From assembly GCA_963930775.1 (NCBI GenBank), contig OZ005703.1:6944001-7008000 (forward strand): a DNA stretch of 64,000 bases. Direction: 5' to 3'. Both the position numbers and the translations under genes were made by a program. The DNA comes from Cliona cf. orientalis. Lineage: Eukaryota; Porifera; Demospongiae; Clionaida; Clionaidae. Below the pieces are notes generated by a model. The model searched no databases and had not been told where the DNA came from. It saw only the letters and a program-made list of their open reading frames with translations. Below are positions 56,701-64,000 of this stretch, piece by piece; position 1 is the stretch's first letter, and each line of letters begins with the position of its first letter.

Positions 56701-59700
56701 ATGGTGGGTGTATCTGACCGGTAAATATCTGTTATTACATCCCTAGTAGTAATTTACTTTTCTGAAACAGTAAAAGTATCAAATCATAAGGGTATCGAAT
56801 CGTAAAAGTTGGCACAGATACAGGTGAACATGGAAAATGATTCTAGAAATATTTTAAAGTTCGTCATCTGTTATCATTTTCATGTTATGCCACTTTAAAA
56901 CATTTGACAATTACGTAACATTGCATAACTTAAGTATGCTACTTACATACATAGTGACCCTTTACTATTATTATACAATGAAGCTATATACTAGGGACGT
57001 GGTAATTGTTTCATACGGAATAGCAGATTGTCAGCTGTTGAGAGGATTTGAGTGTACTAATTTAAAGGATGGAATATCCCTTGTATCACAGGTGTCCGCC
57101 TTGCAGGAGGGATATCTATGCATATGGTAAACCCTTGCCAAACTGCCAAATTTAGTAGCTATGATTACAGTGGACTAAACTGCCATTCCAGCAAATAAAA
57201 TACACAGTAGGTCAGACTATGAGAAGATTGATTAGACTGTTATCATTGAGTGTCCGATAGATTTGTTAGCTATTCACCATGGTAGAGGCAGAACAAATGC
57301 TACTCATGGATCAGCTATAATTGAGATCAGTACTGCTCAATCTAAACTGGTATGATCATTTTTGAACTGAATACATGAAAAGTAATAGTTTGAAACATTA
57401 CTGTGTTTTGATCCATTATAAAGGATTAAAACATACTAATGTTTCAATACTACAATCATCTGTTCGTGTTGCTATGGGCACAAAACATTGCAAATGCATG
57501 GCTTCCCTATATAAACATAAGTGGATCTTAAAGGCATTGTGCCACGATATAAGGGCTATTTTTAGTAAATTAGTGTCACACGTGATGTAACCACGCCCAT
57601 TAGATTGAAATCTGGCAGTCACTTTTCAATCAACGGTTGTAGTTCGCGGTATATAGCGGAACGCGATCGATCCAAGAAAGGCTCAAAGGAGTCAGTGAAA
57701 AAATCGACAGGGTCTGTGCCCCCCTTGGAATCCAGACAGCTTTCAAGTCCCAGAACACCCTGAGACAGATGCTGATGAAAGTGAAGTCAAAAACACCTGA
57801 AGATCTAAAAAAAAGGAGTGATCTACGAAGTTCCATGCACAGACTGCACCAAGGTATATATTGGAGAAACTGGACGCAATCTGAGGACAAGGCTGAAAGA
57901 ACACAAGTATGCAGTGAAGAGAAACGGCATAGCGGTGCATGCCCAGAGGAGTGGACACAGAGTAGACTGGGAGGCTGCAAGGGTCAGAGCCATGGAGGAT
58001 CACACAGCAAAGAGGAAGGTGTTGGAAGCAATAGCCATCCAAGAGAGCGAATGCACCAGCAACCTGGACGTGGGACTAACCCTGAACCCAATCTGGAGAC
58101 CTTTCCTCAAAACACAACCCCCTCCAGTATCATAAGAACTCACAATCTTCCAATCATGCTGAACTCGTCATTTTCAAAACTTTTTCAATATTCCATCATA
58201 ATCATCGCATCTAATTATCCGTAAAATACGCATGCGTGTTCTATTTAAGTACTTTGTGCTACTGCATGTGTTCAGTTTTCGACTGAAGAAGGTCCGCGGA
58301 CCGAAACGTATCGAAATTCAATGATATTCTTTGATGTACTACGTTTAAGTTCAATAATCTAACAACAATTCAAGTACGTAGTAATGAGCCTGTATATATA
58401 GCAAAGGCTCAAATGTTGGAGCTGGAAGGTCTTCAGCTAGCGGAGGAAGGTAAGAGATCTATCAGAAGGACGGGCAAGAGTCAGCCGTGTCAGAGTAGCG
58501 ATGTCTATGTCTAGCTAGATGTATACCACATGCAAGGTAGTATACCACGAATACATTTACCTTTACCAAGCGAGAGTAGGTCGACAAGCTGACAGAGATA
58601 CCAGTCCTCTAGCAGCGCTACGAGTAGCTAAGTCCTTGCCTTGTCGTTCGATGGTGTTCTGGCGTCCACGAGGAGCTCGCGACAATAATATTGTATGTGT
58701 GTAATTTTTGACAACGCAAGTCCGTATACTAAATCTAAATTTACACGTGTATCGTGACACAATGCCTTTAAAAGGTGGGGGGAACAAAGGGGTGCATGCA
58801 CATTTTAATACTTACCGGACGATTGTCACGAATGTGTGACACGCATGCTCGTTGTACACGGATGATCGTCATAAATTCATGACATTCAATTACTCCACCC
58901 CCTAATCAACTGTATTATCACGCGCTTGTGATCTATTGCCGCCCTAACTATTGAATTATTCAAACCAAGTATATTCATGACTAAAACTAGTTTCGGATAT
59001 TCACATCCAGAGTGGGAAACACGGACCTGGATAGTGAAGATTGACAATATCATCACTGGCGTATCCAGGGGGGGTGCTCAGGGTGCTCGAGCACCCCCCT
59101 TAGGCTCATAGGCATACAATTAATTAGTGCTAACATGCCTTAGTTTACATCAATAAATAATGTCACTAGCATTTTACTAGATAAAAACGCTATACTAAAG
59201 CTTCAAAATCGCTAGCTAGTTCATTAGTAGCTGCTCACCTAAACGGTTTTCATGGTTTTTGAGTGGTGAAGAGTGAAAAGCATGGGCGATTCTTAATAAT
59301 GCACACCCAATAACGGGCGAAAATGGTGGGTGTGGTCAATAAAAGTGGGCGTGGCCGCCAAATTTTCGCGCGCGCTTCGCGCGCACATCGTTAAGCACCC
59401 CCTTTTGTTAAATTCTGGATACGCCACTGATCATCATGCATACACTTCACGATAAGCGACCTTTTATGCTTACCTTTGGCTTTCTTGTTGAAATCGAAGC
59501 TTATATACGCCTCGTTGGTGATCGAGTCAACCGTTCGTTTCTTCGTCTGAGGTCGCTTGCTGACGGTCTTCGCCATCGTGCGGTGACAATCAATTGACTC
59601 GTCAAAACTCTGCCCTCGACGATTGAGATATCACTTCATTCGACGATGCCTTTAGACTTGAACAGCATTGGCGTTGCCATGGTAAGCGTCTCCTGCCGTC

Positions 59701-62104
59701 TGATCGATTTAGTGGCCTCAGGTCAATCAACCACTTTACTTTGTACTGGCCCCACCCACCCCTCTGTCTACATGCGAAATATTCAATAAAAGTAAGCGTC
59801 TGCTAAGTGTTAAAAAAAGATGCACCAAATTGATGGAAACTGATTGAATTGTACGATGGTAATGTATACTCCTTTCAGTAGAGAGCATAATATTATTATA
59901 CATGTATTGTAATATACATGTATAATATATATGTACTATAGCATCCAGTGAGAGACAGCCATCAGATGTCACTCAGCCCTCTCACTTCTTCAAACACACA
60001 CACACACTCGTAAGTGATAAATGGTTGAACACATAGCGTGTGATCAGGCTCTATTGATGTATACCATAGGACGGGTTTTAATTGCGTAGTTTAATAATTG
60101 CGTTCTAGTCAAGTCAGGCCAAATTGCGATGGACGACCCCGTACCGTACTGTAGTATACACGCACGTGAATCTATTAATTGCGAAACGTAGAAAAACTCG
60201 CAATTCGCAATTAATAGATACTCGCAATTAAAACCCAATCTACGGTATGGAAAAAGGGACTTCCCCCTCATTAAAACATCGCATTTCTCAAGACTTCAGT
60301 TTGTACTTCCCGTAGCCATAAGAATCCACCAGAGAACTATGTGTGCTTAATATTATCACAACAATAGCCGCTATAGCTACCTTTATGGGGCATCTTTCCT
60401 GATACTCCTAAGTCTGTATCTTTGCCACCTTGATTCTACATGTAAAGTATCAGGCAATAATTAAGTAGTTACAGTAGAAGTCAAAAAAGTGTTTACATAG
60501 CGCAACTGTAGTACACAATCACTACATGTATAATATGATAGTTAGATGTTGGTTTCGCATATTCTACGAAGCGGCAAAGCCGCGAGTAGAATTGCAAAAC
60601 CAATATCTAACTATTTTGGTAGCAGTCACTACTGACCCATTAACATACTAATGACCCTCTATCACCTCTAACTATCCCACAATTTGGGATGAAGATTATG
60701 TTGCTATGGTATATAACTGCTACCAAGTAGGGTTGGTACAGCTGTTCTATAGTGTTAGCATGCTTTACTGCGTAGGCTTCTGCCTATAAATATACATAAT
60801 TATGCTATGTAAACTTTCATTTGATTCCTATACTGTATATAAGTTAAGTATTGTATGTGTAGTGTTGCATACTTTATCCTTCAAATGATGCTTATGCTTT
60901 AGTTCCTTCAGCTACATGGATTATCAAAACATGAAATAATATTAAGAATCATTATTAGCTACATGTAAGTACATGTACATATACATGCATGTATTTTACC
61001 AAGGCTTCTTTGTGTTCATTCTGTGAAGTTAGTGCTTTAACTTGTGCTCGTAGCTCCTCAATAGTCTTAAAGCTACCTATAGGCTGCAGCATACACAACA
61101 GTTATTCAAATAAAATTTCTAAATGGTACTGTGACAGTGTAGTTAGGCACACCATTGTTTATATAGGTTCTGCATCACCCCTCTGATCCTCTTCTTCAAC
61201 ACTTAAACTACTTAACAACTTTTCCAGCTGCTTAATCTGCATTTATCAGAATACAGCCAGGAATAATACGTAGGTAGTCTCAGTAGCCAGTTTTTGGGAG
61301 GGGGGGAGGGAAGCACAGGCCCCCCTGATTCCCACCTAAGCAGTAGTCTAGTGATGTATGTACTGATCTACCTGCTCTCCTTTTGCTTTCAGTTCACACC
61401 CTAGCTCATCAACTCTCCTAGTGAGTTCATTCATCTCACTGTTCTCTTCAGGTGGCTAAAAGACAAAATGTCATGGTTGAATCATAATAAATTTAAATAA
61501 CATTCTATCCTTCAGTTGCATCCTGGCGTCTGGACTCCATGTACACCATTAAAAAACGAATGCACTGGAGTGCAGAATCCTCACCACTGCATGCATACAT
61601 GTATGAACTCCCGGTATCATGTATAGCATCATGATGGTTGTGACTATAATAATGGCCTCAATCTCTCTGTGCATGCTAGGGTACTGTTTTCTGCAGATTA
61701 GTCTGTGATTTAGGAGTAAGGGAAAGGCACCAGGCTACATGTATGTCAACGGAAAGCCTCTGCGACATACTTAAAACTGAATCGAGCACTTAGAGAGCCA
61801 CAGCTTTCCACTGGATAACTGACCAGCAAAACACAGGTGCCATGTAAACACATATGACCACTACTTAATAACAGAACACTCATAAGTCCCATTATATTGG
61901 TACCTATTATGTACATTCATTACATACCTCAGAGGAATAGCCTGAGCTGTACATGCTGTACATGTCACTTTGATCAAAAGACAGTTGAGGTGACTGAGAG
62001 ATGACATTGTGCTCTGACAATGAGGCATGAACTGGTCTAAGAAATGGTTCCGGATGCCATATTGTCAAGGAAGGTGAAACTACAATTTCCCCCTCTTGGG
62101 TATC
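50754..62104 (-). CDS. Coiled-coil - ZU5 - linker - subtilase protein, unit 2 (5' end may lie outside)
   Basis: Exons: 61928-62104, 61372-61455, 61179-61236, 61000-61076, 60873-60911, 60381-60435, 55908-56512, 55191-55325, 54937-55132, 52303-52356 and 50754-51724; every junction is phase-compatible. The first exon (DTQEGEIVVSPSLTIWHPEP) resembles the acidic repeat exons of the helicase gene, so the true start is probably beyond the window. Coiled coil: NELTRRVDELGCELKAKGEQ and IKQLEKLLSSLSVEEED. ZU5 repeats the unit 1 features, ending TLETKHFCFMCL. The terminal exon is a full S8 domain: Asp in ITIAVLDSAIN, His in REEHGTMVSGIV, Asn in AAIGNCG, Ser in GRGTSCAAPAIGG. No signal peptide; predicted cytosolic. 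The helicase seen in unit 1 is not found between the acidic exon and the coiled coil. Confidence 0.85.
51905..52269. mobile_element. MITE in the ZU5-subtilase gene intron
   Basis: Left CCGTATCCATTCTGATTAAC, right TTAATTAGAATGGGTACAG, TA flanks. Related to 47791-48355. Confidence 0.75.
52660..53960. other. Intron interior without recognised features
   Basis: Several short ORFs on the + strand, locally GC-rich (53150-53420). No splice-linked exon of the minus-strand gene and no repeat family recognised. Confidence 0.35.
53967..54819. mobile_element. pogo/Tigger-like MITE, copy 2
   Basis: TA-flanked, ends CAGTCAAGCCTCCGAACAAA and TTATCGGAGGCTCGACTG; reverse orientation to 19290-19803 and longer. 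The interior shows no transposase ORF. Lies in the intron between exons 54937-55132 and 52303-52356. Confidence 0.8.
57640..58390 (+). mobile_element. Penelope-like element, 5'-truncated fragment
   Basis: The 3' coding part shows a GIY-YIG endonuclease signature: VIYEVPCTDCTKVYIGETGR then LRTRLKEHKYAV and LEAIAIQES, ending before LTLNPIWRPF. This is the arrangement of the C-terminal domain of Penelope-like retroelements. The reverse transcriptase is absent, so the copy is incomplete. It is followed by a CTGAAGA...GAAAC motif. Confidence 0.75.
58283..58312 (+). ncRNA. Hammerhead-ribozyme-like motif in the Penelope-like fragment
   Basis: CTGAAGA (CUGANGA core), a GGTCC/GGACC stem II with a short loop, then GAAAC and GTATC. 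Penelope-like elements are known to carry hammerhead motifs in their terminal repeats. Stem I partners were not established. Confidence 0.45.
59054..59429. mobile_element. hAT-like non-autonomous element, 5-bp TSD ATCAT
   Basis: CACTGGCGTATCCAG at the left, CTGGATACGCCACTG at the right, ATCAT on both sides (59049-59053, 59430-59434). Interior has TTTTCGCGCGCGCTTCGCGC. Non-coding. Confidence 0.85.
60064..60245. mobile_element. MITE with an empty-site counterpart in unit 1
   Basis: Ends CCATAGGACGGGTTTTAATT and AATTAAAACCCAATCTACGG between TA dinucleotides. The paralogous intron of unit 1 at about 37335-37355 reads GATGTATATGGAAAAAGGG without it. Confidence 0.85.
60538..60616. repeat. Long imperfect hairpin
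   Basis: ATAGTTAGATGTTGGTTTCG ... TTCTACGAAGCGGC, then GCCGCGAGTAGAATTGC ... CCAATATCTAACTAT. Foldback with a tip of a few bases, in an intron. Confidence 0.75.
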
Positions 62105-64000
62105 CTGCAAAGAGTGGTTAAGAAATCAGTGTGAGATGAATAAAACTTGGGGGGGGGGGGGGGGGGGGGGGGGAAGAGAGTAGCGATTTCCAATCTCTAA
62201 AATTAGAGGTGTTTAAAGGGAGGGTGGCATGAAAATTTATTTATTGGCTATTTTTGAACCTCGGGTCGAGTTATATTCACATAAATATTTTGCTCCGCAA
62301 CTTTCTGCAGAAAACAAGGTCAGTTTCCACTAATAATTGCATGCGCTTTTGCTCCATCCGGTTGAGGTGTAAGCAGGGCACGGTTTCGACGTGATGTCAG
62401 AAAAGGAATGTTGAGCATTAAAGGCACTGTGTCACGATATAAGGGCCGCGCGTTAGTATTTTTAAAAACATTTGAAATCAACCACAAAACGTGACGTGAT
62501 TCAACATCACGCTCGCGACCGCATGCCATGTACCACGCCCACAGCTATTGATTGAGCGAGCCCAGTGAACCTTATGATGGCAGCTAATCCTAAAAAAGAA
62601 GGCTAAACATCGAAAAGAGAAGTAAACTAACCTTCTTGCTTCGTTTAGTATCATCGCGAAGTCAATTTCACCGAAGGACGCGGCTGATCGCTTAGACCAG
62701 CCGGCCAGGCACGGGCGCCCCGAGCAAGTGGTGTAATCGCAACGTCACGTCATAAAACCGCATTGCCCACATTCTTGATTAAATATTGGGGATCCTCATC
62801 CGGCTTCCGTTACTAAAAATACGCTTATACCGTGACAGAGTTCCTTTAAATGGAGAGGGGTTGGCTACCATGAGCAATAGTAGCAGCAACTCTGTGGACC
62901 TTTGCCTGTCTTTTTCAGTTTCAGTTGAACTGTGCGTCAAATCTTAGAGCTAGTTGGTCCAAGAAAATTTTACTGTAAGTTTCTTATGATAGCATGCATA
63001 CTATTAGAGCAGTGCCCCATATAGCAAGTTTTCTGTAAGACTGTAGTCCAGCTTCGTGGTACAGGCCTCTATACCGCTCTTTGAGCTGCTCAAAAGCTGC
63101 CAACTGCTCGCTTGCCTTTCAGTGACTCCACCGATCAAGACGCTCTATGTGGCCCTGCACCATCATGAAAGCTATCATATGCTGTAAGTTTTGATTCATA
63201 CCTGGCTATTGGCTTGATAAAAACTGACGAATGGTTCTGTCAAGTGGACCCGTGTGTGGAGGTCAGTGGCTGAAGAGTTTCTTCTTGTTTCAATATCATA
63301 GTGATGGTATTTCAGTAGCTCTACATGGCTCTAGTTAGTTTATTTATGCATGCACTGTTGGGCTGAAATAAATAAGTTTGTTTTTTGTCATAAATATTTC
63401 ACTTGAACTCTAATCCATAACCTTAAGGTGGTATACCTATCATTAAGGCCCGGGTTGATCTGGAGGATGTCGGTCAGCTTCAACCATGCACTTGTAACTA
63501 TGGCTACTTGTGGGTGATTACTAAACTTATCCAGAAACATTGGGGTTAAAAAGTAAGGATTCCATGTTGTACGAAAGAGTAAAATATAGTCCATGAAGCC
63601 ATAAAATTTGATTTTGTGACATCAGTGGTTGAGAATGTGATCCTATATTAGAGGCTTGGTACAAGTTTCACCTTCACAGCTTGTTCTGAAGCAACGTTAT
63701 TGACAAAAGAAAAAATTTAAATGCCTTTTTTTTAGTTTGCAGTGGTCACAGTGCTCTCTACACTGCAGAGAACCTGGAAAAGTAAAATTCCACTTATTTA
63801 ATCATAACTTGTGTTTAGACCAAGATACAAATGTCATATTTGCAGCAATATGAATCTTTGAGCTGAAGAAACAACCTGAGCACAGTAGGTATTATATCAA
63901 TAATTTTGATTAGAAATGGTGAGAGAGAGAGAGAAAGGGGGGAGAGGGAGACTAACTGGTAAGTTGAGATGTGGTAGCAAGAAGCAAGATTGAGATGCAG
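62105..64000. other. Upstream region of the unit 2 gene, unresolved
   Basis: Contains a poly-G run (62149-62173), the TIR element 62418-62849 and AT-rich sequence. A minus ORF at 63388-63594 has no recognised domain. More 5' exons of the unit 2 gene should lie here or beyond the window, but none could be supported. Confidence 0.35.
62418..62849. mobile_element. TIR element of the 57528-58772 family
   Basis: Left TTAAAGGCACTGTGTCACGA then TATAAGGGC; right CTTATACCGTGACAGAGTTC then CTTTAA. Non-coding interior. Confidence 0.7.

Larger units (their letters stand above)
57528..58772. mobile_element. TIR element carrying a nested retroelement fragment
   Basis: Left end TTAAAGGCATTGTGCCACGA, right end CGTGACACAATGCCTTTAAA. 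The same TIR family occurs at 62418-62849. The interior from about 57640 to 58390 is a Penelope-like fragment, so that element inserted into this one. Confidence 0.7.

Noticed and set aside
57769-58224. 151-codon ORF overlapping the Penelope-like tail
   Set aside because: Out of frame with the GIY-YIG signature; a shadow.
1-64000. LTR, Polinton or other capsid-bearing element
   Set aside because: No polymerase, integrase, capsid or paired long direct repeats recognised anywhere in the window.
1-64000. CRISPR array, bacterial operon or rRNA/tRNA gene
   Set aside because: No regularly spaced short repeats and no recognisable RNA gene; spliced animal genes throughout. tRNAs could be missed by eye.

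Overview
The window reads as nuclear DNA of an early-branching animal, most likely a demosponge. The reasons are AT-rich sequence, many short GT-AG introns, unmistakable animal genes (HSDL2, MTG1, a dystrophin/dystrobrevin-type gene) and multi-exon genes built from DEATH, ZU5 and similar modules. The species is not provable from the sequence. Exon borders below were read by hand from splice sites and codon phase. The HSDL2 and dystrophin models each sum to a multiple of three (427 and 560 codons including stop).

Layout. 0-13.4 kb: four paralogous single-pass membrane proteins (two on -, two on +) sharing an unrecognised Cys-containing ectodomain and cytoplasmic tails with N-x-x-Y motifs. They are interleaved with HSDL2 (+) and a tandem pair of intronless 7TM receptors (-). 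13.8-19.2 kb: a short dystrophin-like gene (WW, EF-hand region, ZZ, coiled coil; 16 exons, -) head-to-head with MTG1 (+), 179 bp apart.

16.7-64 kb is an imperfect tandem segmental duplication with a period of about 31 kb. Unit 1 (16.7-47.5 kb): promoter, MTG1 (+), intact subtilase exon (-), MTG1 exon-11 relic, about 11 kb of repeats, broken subtilase exon, then on the - strand (reading back from 47.56 kb) DEATH, repeated acidic exons, CCCH zinc finger, SF1 HELZ-like helicase, short coiled coil, ZU5, linkers. Unit 2 (47.55 kb to the window end): a copy of the same promoter, truncated MTG1 copy, broken subtilase exon, MTG1 relic, intact subtilase exon, linkers, ZU5, coiled coil, and one acidic exon of the helicase-gene type; the helicase itself is not seen. 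Codon phase is compatible across the junctions, so unit 1 could encode one protein combining a DEATH adaptor domain, a nucleic-acid helicase, a ZU5 domain with an HFC motif at the position where PIDD/NLRP1-type ZU5 domains self-cleave at HFS, and a C-terminal subtilisin-like protease. This sensor-plus-protease architecture is the best candidate for an undescribed system here. Its function, and whether it is one transcript, are inference. One in-frame TAG and two apparent frame changes must be resolved first.

Mobile DNA: a 5 kb array of related MITE-like units with a conserved 70-bp hairpin, several TA-flanked MITEs, three hAT-like elements with 5-bp target duplications, two pogo-like MITEs, and a 5'-truncated Penelope-like fragment nested in a TIR element. 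No LTR or capsid-bearing element was recognised.
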